Shown here: positions 13,660-25,014 of the stretch, piece by piece
How positions within the stretch are numbered: the first letter of the stretch is position 1
How the letters are laid out: each line of letters opens with the position of its first letter
Source: Chrysomallon squamiferum
Lineage: Eukaryota > Mollusca > Gastropoda > Neomphalida > Peltospiridae
Assembly (NCBI GenBank): GCA_012295275.1
Contig: CM022667.1
Span: 20,690,910-20,752,909, forward strand
Direction of reading: 5' to 3'
Length of the DNA stretch: 62,000 nucleotides
Program-made: the position numbers and the translations under genes
Notes under the pieces: generated by a model
Told to the model about the DNA's origin: nothing
The model's database searches: none
What the model saw: the letters and a program-made list of their open reading frames with translations, nothing else

Positions 13660-15835
13660 TTAGATAGACAGACTGTTTCAGATACAGATGTAATTATAAT
13701 AGGATAGGTTGCACTGTAAAGTATTTCACCTTTTGCCAGTAACATTTCTCTGTGTCTCATCAGCATGTCCTCACAGTCGACGTCGGAGTAGGACCTGATG
13801 GGCGACCTCGCGTACGTGTGTTGATGTAGTAAACTCTCCATGCTTTCTCTGAAATTAGGACTGCTGAACCGTAATACAAACACTTCTACGTAACACACAA
13901 CGTTATAAATATCAATAAATATGTAACTATAGATATAAATAAATATATTACATAATAAATAAAAATAAATATATAAAATAATAAACATAAATAAATACAT
14001 AACATAATAAATATAAATAAATAACATTATATACGTCAACAATTATATATCATTATAAATATAAATAATATAAATAAATATAACAACATAGTAAATATAA
14101 ATAAATATAACAATAAATATAAATAAATACATAACATAATAAATATAAATAAATATATAACAACGAATATAAATAAAAATATAACATTATGATGATTTAC
14201 TTACAATGTGGAACACAATTATACATCACAAATATCGCTAAATCGCTAAACATACATATTAAGTAAAAACTATTTACATCACGATCGTATTAAAATAGCT
14301 AGCTATAAAATATAATTTTAGCTATGGATATTAGGTGAAATAGAAAAATAATTTAAGGTAAGAATATAGGTGTGTAACACACCTCTAAAGTATACACAGT
14401 TCTGCAGTTTATGCTATTAAAAATTACAAAAATAAGAAATTATCTGACAGTGTTTACTGTTTAAAAATACCTTTCAAATTCCGTGAGTCTCGTTGAATCT
14501 CTGAAACCTTTAGCAAATGGGTTACTGTCAATTTTCAGCTTCGTTATCTGTAAATATATGTAATACCAATTTAATATCTTCTAAAGTAACAGAGTTTACC
14601 GTCAAATTTAGTAAAATCTGCCAGACGAAAATAATTTAATTATGAAAACAATAGATATATAAAAAAAAAAAGAGAAAGAATTCCACACGATATAAACATA
14701 TAAATCAATAAATAAGAAGTCATAAATATTAATTAATAAATCAGTAACTAACAGTTACACGAATATAAAAATAATAAAAAAAAATAATATATATATATTT
14801 CTTGTTAGACATGAATAGTAGGTGATACTGATTTTATTTTAAATTTCTCAATGATTCATTACTAATAAAAATATTGAATCTAATAATAAATAAGTTATCA
14901 CGTGGAAAAATATAAAATGTAGTTTAAATACTTGGTTTGTGTGAAAGTGTGTATTTGCATGTGGGTATTTGTTGTGTGTAAAAATTACGATATTTGACTT
15001 ACAAGCTGGTTCTGGTACGCTGTCACAGCTATGAATACTGTTTCTGTAAAAACAAAAGTTCTGCACTCTTCAGCGTCGAGAGATGAAAATGTCTGTTGTG
15101 TAGCAGATGTGTCTTTTTTCTTCACAATGTGAATACGAGGCTGATATTTGTGCATTGAGTTGAGAATTATCTGTTAATGATACATTTATATTTTGTAAGC
15201 ATTATATAATTCCACATTTATGCAGCCTAACACAAAATTCCAGCGATAAATAATAACAATAACAACAATTTAAACAGATACACTTTTGTTTGGAGAAACA
15301 AAAGAAAAATTAAAACAGGAGAATGCAAACGTGAGAATAGACTAAACAAAATTATCCTATCTCCTCAATTTTAAATATGTCCTTTTATGTAGTAATCTCG
15401 TAATTTGAGAATTTCAGATAAAATTCACTGAATAGAAAAGTTAATTGTCACTGTCGACTAATTTTAGAGAACCATTTAATGATACAAATCTGAGAGAAAA
15501 AAGAACGTTAAATATTTTTATTAAGATAGATTTGTGTTGGAAAAAATAAAGAATAATATATATCTTAAAATTAGGACACATATATATCACAAATTAGTTA
15601 ATTAATTAATTATTTATATATTTTAACTTGGTTTATTTTAAGATGTTATTTGTGTTCTAAACGTTTATTTCTCTTCACATCTTTTAAATTTCTTAATCTT
15701 CATATCAATATCAATAAAATAAAAGAAATCACATATAAAATAACAAAATAATAACATCGGTCACCAATAAATAAGTATAAAATGAATATATATATATATT
15801 TTTTTTTCATAGTAAATAACGGTAATAAAACAAAA

Positions 15836-15877
<42 letters not shown>

Positions 15878-16374
15878 TTTTCCATTGTTAATAAGGATAA
15901 TAAAACTGTTTATGATTAATTAGCACGCTCCAAGAGGCACTTGTGATGGACACTACTAGTGGACACTTACGTGGCCCGTCTTGTCCAGCATGTTGTTTGT
16001 GAGTTTGACTTTCTCGAAGGACACTGTCTGCTTGTGGAGCTGCTCGCCCGTGAACGGACTGTCTGGGTGGACATAAAACCGGGAGGGGAGGGGCGGGTCA
16101 GCTTTCCCCGCCACCAGCCACGATGAGCGGTGATACGCATAGCGATATCGTTTGTTGTCTACGGGAACTATGTCCATCAGCACCAGGTACTTCGCGCCGG
16201 GCTCGAGTCCCGTGAACGACACCCGTAATGTAGGAAACATCCGTCTGTTAAAACAAATCGTATGTGATTTTAATTCCTTTTATTTTACTATTTATTTTTA
16301 TTTTTATTTTATAATATTTTATATATATATATATATATATAAAAATATATATTTATATATATATATATTTATTA

Positions 16375-16414
<40 letters not shown>

Positions 16415-18792
16415 GGGCTTGTTAAATAAAAAAAAAAAAAAAAAAAAAAAAAAACAAGGTAATTAAAAATTTTCATTATAATTACCAAGAAAATAACCTA
16501 TAATTGAAATATAATAATAAAATATTATATTATAATAGTAAAAGGATTATTAAAGAAATAAAATTTAGAGTAATAATAATAGATATTAAATAACAATAAC
16601 ATTTCATATTTCAAAAATTTTAATAACGAAACTCAGTAATCAATAAACAACTGAATTATAAATCAGTGAAGTAATTATTTGAGGTTATATTTTATGCGTA
16701 AAACTGTGAAGAAACATATTTAAGGAATATTAGATAACATGCGTGTTTACTTCTATCTATGCTTTTGTCAGTGTTCACATTTGTCTATCAATTTCAGTCT
16801 TCACGTCTATCTGTCTACCTGCTGTCTGGTTATTTATGCCTATCTATTGTCAGTGTGTTCACGTCTGTCTATTGTCAGTGTGTTCACGTCTGTCTATTGT
16901 CAGTGTGTTCACGTCTGTCTATTGTCAGTGTTTTCACGTCTGTCTATTGTCAGTGTGTTCACGTCTGTCTATTGTCAGTGTGTTCACGTCTGTCTATTGT
17001 CAGTGTGTTCACGTCTGTCTATTGTCAGTGTTTTCACGTCTGTCTATTGTCAGTGTGTTCACGTCTGTCTATTGTCAGTGTTTTCACGTCTGTCTATTGT
17101 CAGTGTGTTCACGTCTGTCTATTGTCAGATTGTTCACGTCTGTCTGTCTATCTGCTGACACTGTGTTCACAGCAGCCTGACAGTTGTCAGACTGTTTAAT
17201 CTGTCTGTCTACTGACACTGTTCACATTTGTATGTTTACTGTGAATTACTGTGTAAGAATGTTTATCTTCCAGTGTGTGTTATTACAGAACAAGTGTGGA
17301 AAAAATAAAAACGTCAAACACACCACGTTCAGAGACGCTGTAAAGTGTATTTGTAATTGACATGCATTATGAATGTTCACGAAGTATTTTTATTTTAAGA
17401 TTCCCAGACTACATCATTTCAAGCAGACGAGTTATCGTCTGCCGACCTAGCGACACAGCATCAACTTTGAAATCAGCGATGTCGGGGGTTATTTAGGCTA
17501 TCAGAAAGTCAGCTAGTCTCGGCATCGAATTGTGAATTACAGGTCTTGGTTCCGAGTCCTCAATCACTCGACAAAACGCTAGTAGCACATTTATTTTCCT
17601 GTCTCTCGCTTCCGACTCGCAGCTACCATTATTCCATGATGTGTGTTGTGTTTTTACGTGCTAAACCTCCGTAACTGCGCCTGGTTTGTCGTTTTTCATT
17701 TATCACCTCTTTGATTGCACTGTTCTCGTCAATTAGATACTTTTCACTAAACATTTCAATGAATTTGTATGCCCAGCAGTGATTCTGAGGGTGAAAATAT
17801 TCTTGTTATTGAGTACCGTTTAATGGAGTTAATTAGATTATTATGTTACCCCATTAGCGCCAAGCTATTATTGTTTCGCCTTTGCGTGATTGCTGTCTTT
17901 TAAACGCGGTTTGTCGTATCCACGCTGAAAATGCCTTTTGTCGCTTGTTTTGCTTCCGCTGATCGTGTAACGCACCCCACTGTGAGAAGTGACAGAGGCC
18001 ACGGTGATCCGATAATACTTGTTAAAATTACTGTTTGTTTTCCGAGCTTATTTCCCCTTGATGAATCCACAGAGAGTTAAAACAAACACGCGCTCCATGC
18101 GACTGACAGGCAGCTACGTTTTTCAAGACACTCGTCCATCGGCAATTCAGAATCTACCCGAAATAGTGTCACAGGGGACAATGGAGTCGAGGTGTGAAAA
18201 CAGACGTCGGCGGAGTGGTGAACAGTGTGTTATTCAGACCCCCACAGCGGAGAGATCACTTGTTTAGATTTGAAATGTTACTGAAGATAATAACGATGAC
18301 TTTAAACGGTCTCGTGTTACATTTGTTTGCTTCATAGCCACATCATTTACCCTTAACATAATGGTTAAACTGATGAAATGTGGTAGGCTAAACGCCGACA
18401 GCTGGATAACTGCTTTCTTTTTTAAATGGTCTTTTGTTTGTTTTGCACTTGTCCAACTGAATTACCGGGTAATGAAATAATCATATTGTTTGGAAGCCGT
18501 TTCCCCCTGAGAAAATTAACTAGCTGCTTTTATCATTTGCTGCATATCGTCTAAATAATTCAGTGATTATGTAACACTATCGGTTTCTTTCTTTTTATTC
18601 TTTATTTTTTCTTTCTTTCTTTCTAAAGTATTACAAAGTAATCTATTTTGCTAGACGTGAAATTTAAAAAAAAAAAAAAAAATAAAAAGTACAGTCACAC
18701 AACAGGTCGGAAATCTGTGTCACAGATCTTCTTCTCCTAGTGTTGTTGTTTATTGTTGGTGTTATTCGTATTTTTTTAATTATTATTACAAT

Positions 18793-18823
<31 letters not shown>

Positions 18824-18885
18824 CTTCTTCCTCTCATTATTATTATTATTATTACTATTACTATTACTATTACTATTACTATTAC

Positions 18886-18940
<55 letters not shown>

Positions 18941-21847
18941 GACTTTTGCGTATTTTTTTATTATTATTCTTTTTTATTGTAATTCTTGTTCAGGAATATA
19001 TATCTCAAATAATTTCTAATTAGGACATGACAAAATTAACTGTGGCAGTATGCATTAGTGGCTATTCAGTGGTTATTTCCATAATTACACAAAACACAAT
19101 TATAAAATAAATTATTTATTATTTACCTGTGACTTTTTGATTGAGTTTAATTTGTGTCAGTTTCTTTCAGTCGTCTGGTTTAATTTTTTTTCTTTCTAGA
19201 TTTTTATCAGTTATGTGCATGGTTATAATTATGTCTCATGTTCGTTCTCCATTCGGTCATTCTGTTTAGGTTAAAAGTAAGTTTACCTTTAGAATCATTC
19301 ACAACATCAAAACTAACCTGCCAGATTTTGTAATGATCATCTCTGTTCCCAATTCGTAAAATTTGTCCCATAATTCCTTTGTTTCAAGACGACACTCGAC
19401 GTGTTCCAAGTCCTTACTTCCTAATGAGCTCACTACTGCTTTCACTTTGCTGTCGTTTCTGCTGCTGATGTCGTCTTTGCAGACGTCCAGTGTTACGACG
19501 CTGTCAGGAGTTCTTGTTTCTGTCCTCTCATAAACGAGAGAGTCCACACATTCGTCTGAAAATTTAGAAATGAAATAAAATAACACTCGTCTAAAAAGTA
19601 ATCAACAATAGTAACAAATTAATGCAGCCGTCTAAAATAATAACAATAATAATAATTTTTTTTTAAAAATCAAAATCAAAATAACACTCGTCTGAGAAAA
19701 ACAAGAAGAAATCAAAATGACACTCGTCTAAAAAATAACAATAATGACAAATTAATATTCTTTTTTAAAATAACAAACACTCGTCTAAAAATAACATGAA
19801 CAAAACAAAACGACATTAGTCTAAAAAATAACAGTAATGACAAATTAATACATTCATCTAACTATAACAACAGTTATAACAAAATAATATGTTCATTAAC
19901 CAAATGACACTATTCTAAAAATAACAATAATAAAAAAAATAACACTTGGTTCTAAAAATAAATACAATATTCTCGACGTCATACATTCATCTAAATATAA
20001 TAATTATAGTAACAACAACAAAAACACCTCTTATTATTCTTCTCCATATCCTTAACTGAAAATTATGAACCGTAAAATTTAAATCTATACCACATAAAGA
20101 AAAACAGTTTTCGATCAATAACTGATAAAAGAACACTTAATAAATTTCGTGTTGCTTTCATATATTATTACAACGTGTCAAATTATTTCAAAACAACAGC
20201 AACCTAAACATTTAAAGTGAGCATTTGGTGATATGAATAAATAGTCCAAATATACTGGTGCAGCTTTCTATTTATGTTTTATTTATTTTTGACTATGCCG
20301 TTTTAAATTACAACAAAGTAAAACAACAAAATAGCTATATGTGTGTGTGTGAATTACGTTACTGCATTCGCAGTTACGTTACAATACATTGATACAATTT
20401 TATTTTATTTACTCTTTTTTTACGTCGCCTCAAACAATAAAATGTTAACGTGGCAGATTTTATCAGACCGCTTATTCATACCGCCCAACGTACCTTTTAC
20501 AGCCAGTGAACTATATCACAAAAACAAATTTATAATAATAATAATAATAGAAAAGTATAAAAATAAAAATAAAAATAAAATAATAATAATAATAATAATA
20601 ATAACAGCAATAATAATATTAATATTAATAATCTTAACAACAACAACAACAACAATAATAATAATACTTATTATTATTATTATTATCATTATTATTATTA
20701 TTATAAATTTGTTTTTATGTGATATAGTTCACTGGCTTTAAAGTGTTATTATTATTATTTTATTATTACTGTTGTTGTTATGATTATCTCGATCTATTTA
20801 ATTATTTCTATGATGTTTTATAATAATAAAATCCAACTGAAAGAAATAACACCAATTTTTTTATTTCTAATCTAGATAAACTTAATAATTAAAACAAACA
20901 TTTTGACTGTCTTTGTCCAGTTACAAAACGTTAAAATAAATTAAAAAAACAAAATAATAGTAAAATAAAATGAAATAATAATAATAATGAAAACAAAATA
21001 AATAAATAAATAAAAATAAATAAATAAAAATGTATACAAACAAATACAAAATTACATAATTAACAAACAAATCTTACTAGTTTGATTCAGTAATTAATAT
21101 AATAATAACAATAATAATAATAATAACAATAACAATAACAATAATAATAACAATAATAATAATAATAATAATAATAACAATAACAATAATAATAATAACA
21201 ACAACAACAACAACAACTACAACAATAAACATCTAAAACTTGGCTCCTTCAATTATTTAACACAAAATCATAAATATAAAAATAATTTTGGTTCTTCTAA
21301 AATATTTATATATTTTATACACACATAGATATCCTCTAGGAAATTATTAATAAAATTTTCTTTGTTTTCTAAATAAATTCATGGTTCATTTTCTTTTTAG
21401 ATTAAATAGTATCTGATACTGACAGAAAAAAAATATAATATACAAATATTCTTCTTAAAATTATTGTGAAATATTCGTCTAATTAAAGAAAATATTTGCA
21501 TTAAAAACGTTTTTAATTTAGAAAACTGATTTGTAAAAATGGCGATCATGTCTACGAAACTGCTAATTAAGAAAAAAAAGAGAAAGAAACCACGCACCCG
21601 TAATTAAGAAATGATAATAAAACAATTTTAAACAACAAGAGGAAGCACAAAGGAACAAGAAGGAGTAAAATAAAATATTCAGCACTAGGAATAAATCTTG
21701 TTAAATATTTTAAATTAATCAGTAATCAGAAGTAGCTATTATGTCTTTGTATAAACAGATCACCGTCAAATCAAGACAAAAATGACGAATCAAGTGACAA
21801 ATAATCAAACCATAAATAAAGAAATAAATGAATTAACTAACAAATAA

Positions 21848-21915
<68 letters not shown>

Positions 21916-22918
21916 ACATAATACGTATATATATTTTGCATGTATATATGTATATAAAAAACTGATTTAATTTAGAAACCCTAAAAATAGTAAATTATTT
22001 ATTATAAAATGTTTGTTGTCTTTGCCTTTAGCTTCCAACTTATGATGTCTGTCTGTAAAATATGAAACTATATACCTATTTCTAACCTAATTATAAAGAA
22101 TTAAAATTTATTTCGAACAACAACAAGGGTAATAATAATCGAACAGTTTGTTTGGAACAAACGATAAAAGCTAATTACTCTTTTTTATCAAAAAATACTT
22201 TTCTTTATTATTATTATTAGTAGTAGTAGTAGTAATAGTAGTAGTATTATATAAAAATAATAACAATATAGTATTTTAAGTAAATTGTGGTAATTAAAAA
22301 TAAATTAAAATACATCAGAATGGTAAATATTTATTAAAATAAACAATTGTATTCTTATTAAGTTCTGTCTGTAGACATTTCGCTGCAAAACGTCTCACTG
22401 GCAAAGGTGTATATTTTAAACAGTTTTATTAGTAATTACAATGTCTACACAGGTGTATATTTTAAACAGTTTTATTAGTAATTACAATGTCTACACAGGT
22501 GTATATTTTACACAGTTTTAAAAGTAATTACAATGTCTACACAGGTGTATATTTTATAAGTGATTACAAAGTCTTCACAGGTGTATATTTTACACAGTTC
22601 TATAAGTGATTACAAAGTCTACAAAGGTGTATATTTTACAAGTAATTACAAAGTCTACACAGGTGTATATTTTACACAGTTTTATAAGTGATTACAAAGT
22701 CTACCTGATCGTAAAAGCACGGGCTCCTCGCTGCACGTGCTACCTCTGTCTTCCGGCGTCTGCGTCCTCTCACTTCCTATGATGGCGGCGATAGAGAAGG
22801 CGCTTGCCCTGCTGGAGAGCTGGGGTTTCTCCACTGTCGTCTCGTTTCCCGAGTCGCATTTTGATGACATTTTACAGTCCTCACTTTTCCACGAATCCTT
22901 AAATTCTGAACTCGTCAT
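12731..22918 (-). CDS. Tbx20: T-box transcription factor Tbx20 (7 coding exons)
   Basis: Coding exons on the minus strand are 22705-22918, 19318-19555, 15971-16244, 15003-15170, 14471-14547, 13730-13848 and 12731-13089. All introns are GT-AG, phases match at every junction, and the total is 1449 nt, or 482 residues (vertebrate Tbx20 is about 450). The DNA-binding T-box runs from about residue 125 to 320. It includes [20 protein letters not shown], the Tbx20-typical [54 protein letters not shown] and, after it, [11 protein letters not shown]. An eh1-type Groucho-binding motif, FSIAAII, lies at residues 41-47, as in other Tbx20 N-termini. It acts in the nucleus; family roles are in heart and motor-neuron development. 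The start is the first ATG of exon 1; Met17 is an alternative. The C-terminal exon is Gly/Pro-rich and divergent. Exon 1 donor and exon 2 and 7 acceptors are embedded in local repeats that copy them. Confidence 0.93.
13090..13240 (-). repeat. Two-copy repeat duplicating the Tbx20 exon-7 acceptor
   Basis: About 50 bp of polypyrimidine/acceptor sequence next to exon 7 (13090-13140) recurs at about 13171-13237 with an insertion. Both copies share ATTGCGTTTTATTT and end in CACAG followed by AT on the minus strand. The second copy therefore has a plausible extra 3' splice site at 13171-13172, 81 bp upstream of the real one. Confidence 0.6.
13613..13671. repeat. (GATA)n/(GACA)n microsatellite in Tbx20 intron 6
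   Basis: Tandem GATA units run into GACA units, about 60 bp from the exon-6 donor and separate from it. Confidence 0.9.
14368..14384. promoter_or_regulatory. Perfect palindrome of T-box half-sites
   Basis: AGGTGTGT-A-ACACACCT is a perfect 17-bp palindrome in Tbx20 intron 5, about 90 bp downstream of exon 5. AGGTGT is the T-box core and paired half-sites are a known T-box target layout, so autoregulation is possible. Chance occurrence is not excluded. Confidence 0.35.
15784..15876. repeat. AT-dinucleotide tracts in Tbx20 intron 3
   Basis: Two AT runs (about 15785-15800 and 15838-15874) separated by a short partly repeated spacer, within 100 bp of the exon-3 donor. Confidence 0.85.
16315..16456. 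repeat. AT, ATT and poly-A tract in Tbx20 intron 2
   Basis: An AT run, then an ATT run of about 11 units, then about 30 A residues. It lies close upstream, in transcript sense, of exon 3. Confidence 0.9.
16842..17150. repeat. 25-bp minisatellite in Tbx20 intron 2
   Basis: About 12 tandem copies of a 25-bp unit of the form TGTTCACGTCTGTCTATTG plus TCAGTG, with TGTG/TTTT variants. Since 25 is not a multiple of 3 and the unit lacks stops in all frames, three overlapping plus-strand frames stay open across it. These are artefacts: the array is inside an intron of a minus-strand gene. TGTC-rich degenerate flanks continue to about 17230. Confidence 0.95.
17400..18280. other. Complex non-repetitive island in Tbx20 intron 2
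   Basis: About 880 bp of unusually complex, GC-richer sequence in an otherwise simple-repeat intron, between exons 2 and 3. No exon or open frame with a recognisable family is present. It is a candidate intronic regulatory region; this rests only on composition and location. Confidence 0.35.
18772..19135 (+). repeat. Dispersed repeat with internal trinucleotide array, copy A
   Basis: Matches the reverse complement of about 24565-24880. Both copies carry a GTT/GCT-rich block, an internal ATT-type array of different length, and a shared core ending in TGCATTAGTGGCTATTCAGT. The layout suggests a non-autonomous mobile element that carries or generates microsatellites. It lies in Tbx20 intron 2; no coding capacity is seen. 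Confidence 0.6.
19556..19990 (-). repeat. Degenerate repeats echoing the Tbx20 exon-2 acceptor
   Basis: The intron beside exon 2 contains repeated TTTTTAGACGAGTGT-like units on the minus strand, near 19587, 19628, 19688, 19724, 19778 and 19818. The true junction reads TTTTCAG then ACGAATGTG. Each unit keeps a T-rich tract, an AG and the first exonic bases, so these look like diverged duplicates of the acceptor and the exon edge, mixed with AAT-rich filler. Confidence 0.6.
20501..20737. mobile_element. MITE-like long inverted repeat with AAT/ATT core
   Basis: The ends are inverted copies of each other: AGCCAGTGAACTATATCAC at the left, its reverse complement at the right, both continuing through AAAACAAATTTATAATAA with a 1-2 bp indel. 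The interior is AAT/AAC on the left and ATT on the right, so nearly the whole 237 bp can fold into one hairpin. No transposase and no clear target-site duplication are seen. It sits in Tbx20 intron 1. Confidence 0.6.
21100..21215. repeat. AAT/AAC array in Tbx20 intron 1
   Basis: Interspersed AAT and AAC trinucleotides, ending in an AAC run. Confidence 0.9.
21848..21912. repeat. (ATT)n microsatellite in Tbx20 intron 1
   Basis: About 21 ATT units without interruption. Confidence 0.95.
22404..22704 (-). repeat. 46-bp tandem array starting at the Tbx20 exon-1 donor
   Basis: About seven units of about 46 bp, some with an internal deletion of roughly 14-15 bp. On the minus strand the intron begins GTAGACTTTGTAATCACTTA, and this is the first unit. 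Later units begin GTAGACTTTG or GTAGACATTG followed by TAATTACT. The splice donor is therefore the first bases of a tandem repeat that then fills the intron start. Copies lack the exonic CAG but keep GTAGAC. Confidence 0.85.
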
Positions 22919-23541
22919 AATAAAGACTATATTTTTAAATTATTTTTTATATAATTTTCATGCCCTAAGACGAAGGGCGTTTTTTCAAAAAATATTTCAC
23001 TTATGCTTTGTTTTTAAATTGTGTTACAGTGGTATAGTTTGTATTTAAAGAGTATATGACACTTGCTACAGAAATGTGACAACACTTGGAATCCCTGAAG
23101 CAGCTGAGTCAAAACACTATAGTAAACAGTGCACCATCTTTCACAAGTTGCAACTGTATTCATTCAACAATTACCTCCCTCATGTCCCAGTGCAACGCAT
23201 CCTGCGATTGGCTGTTTCAAAACGTAGCGCCACGACCACATGTTCACATGTAGGCGGAGCTTACTGGAAAACGAAGGACATTGGACAGAGGTTAAGAAAC
23301 CACTAGTCAATAACACCTTTTCTCGTGTGTTTTATGAGACTAAAGTGGTTTGTCAGTATTTTCTTTTTCAGTGATATTATTACTTAATTGGGTAAATAAT
23401 TAAATGAACAAATAAAAGAAAAGATATAAAAAAAGAATAAATAAACGTATGTATGAACATTTTGGGGAAATCTTTGCGCATGCTGTATGTAGATGTGTTT
23501 AAAACAATAACACGAAGAGACTAATAATAATAAGAAACAAA

Positions 23542-23605
<64 letters not shown>

Positions 23606-23844
23606 ATAATCATAATCATAATAATATAACTGAATAAATAAATAAAATAAAATAAAATAAAATAACTCAGAAACAGTCGTCATTAAACAGTTTACTTGTA
23701 TATGTTACATATAATTATATGGGAAATTTATTTTTGAATTCCTACTCTTTACATTTCATTTTAAATAATTAATTTTGAATTACACCGTTACTGTAGCCAC
23801 AAACATACATATTCACTCACAAAAAAGCAACCCCACACAAACAC

Positions 23845-23891
<47 letters not shown>

Positions 23892-24050
23892 CATACATAC
23901 CCATACACATTCATATAAAGACAAACGCTTGATTATACATAATTAAATCTATGAATTAATAGTTTAATAATCAGGACGGCTGCTACTGTTACTAATGCTA
24001 TTTTTGTTGTTGTTGTTTTCATTATTACGATAGTATCACCATCACGTTTA
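22919..24050. other. Tbx20 5' flank
   Basis: AT-rich sequence, a complex block at about 23050-23330, an AAT array (23541-23635) and a CA array (about 23850-23890). No upstream coding exon is seen. The complex block is the likeliest promoter area. Confidence 0.45.
23204..23213 (-). promoter_or_regulatory. Candidate CCAAT box for Tbx20
   Basis: AGCCAATCGC on the minus strand, about 286 bp upstream of the Tbx20 ATG, inside the least repetitive part of the 5' flank. The motif is common, and the transcription start is not known. Confidence 0.25.
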
Positions 24051-24057
24051 CTACTAC

Positions 24058-24058
24058 A

Positions 24059-24101
<43 letters not shown>

Positions 24102-24207
24102 TTACCACCATTTTCAGTCATTACATTTACTACTAACAATTATTTATTTATTTAATGTTGTTGTTGCTGTTGTTATTACTGCTACTACAATCAGTGGTGT
24201 ATTGTAC

Positions 24208-24265
<58 letters not shown>

Positions 24266-24332
24266 AACTACTACTACTGCTACTACTACTACAACTACTA
24301 CTACTACTACTACTGCTGCTACTACTCTTTTA

Positions 24333-24377
<45 letters not shown>

Positions 24378-24400
24378 TAATATTATTATTATTATTGGCT
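24058..24400. repeat. TAC/CTA and ATT trinucleotide arrays
   Basis: A TAC run (about 24058-24101), a long CTA/TAC run with rare CAA or TGC variants (about 24209-24325), then an ATT run (about 24335-24395). Poly-Ser and poly-Tyr frames here are repeat artefacts. Confidence 0.95.
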
Positions 24401-24564
24401 GTTATTAAATAATTATGCGATGTTAATGAAAACTCTCTCTCTCTGTTCCGTCTGCTTACTAAAACAGTGGAAGAAATAAACTGATAACTTTATATAATGT
24501 GTACTTATTTATTTAAATAAAGACAGACATAAATAAAAATAAAATAAATTAGTAAATAAAATTT

Positions 24565-24880
24565 AAGGAAATTATTTTTGACAGGTTGGGATAACTTATT
24601 TCATAATTTACATTTTTGTAATATGCAAATAATCACTGAATAGCCACTAATGCATAATACCACAATTAATTCTGCCACATTCTAATTACAAATTATCTGA
24701 GATTATATATTCCAAACGTAACTTTACTTTTCTAAATAAAGACAGAAACTGATATTAAAATAAATATGCAAATGTAAATAATAATAATAAACAAAAGAAG
24801 AAGGAGAAGAACAACAACAACAACAACAGCAGCAGCAACGACAACAACAACACCAACAACAGTAATAATAATTGTAAAAG
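24565..24880 (-). repeat. Dispersed repeat with internal trinucleotide array, copy B
   Basis: Inverted partner of 18772-19135, with the same order of parts on the minus strand: GTT/GCT block, short ATT tract, then the core shared with copy A. It lacks most of the long ATT expansion of copy A. It lies in the Tbx20 5' flank. Confidence 0.6.
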
Positions 24881-24969
24881 ATAGGCCATAACAACAACGA
24901 TAACAATAATTATAAATGGTTCTTCCATTTTCAATTATGATTATAATAATTTCTTAATTAACATCGTCA

Positions 24970-24980
24970 TTCATCATCAT

Positions 24981-25013
<33 letters not shown>
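24970..25013. repeat. (CAT)n microsatellite
   Basis: About 14 CAT/ATC units. Confidence 0.92.

Positions 25014-25014
<1 letters not shown>

Noticed and set aside
16739-17199. Three overlapping open frames of about 140 residues
   Set aside because: They are generated by the 25-bp minisatellite, lie inside an intron of Tbx20 on the other strand, and have no family.
24155-24412. Poly-Leu/poly-Tyr frame
   Set aside because: Product of CTA and ATT microsatellites.
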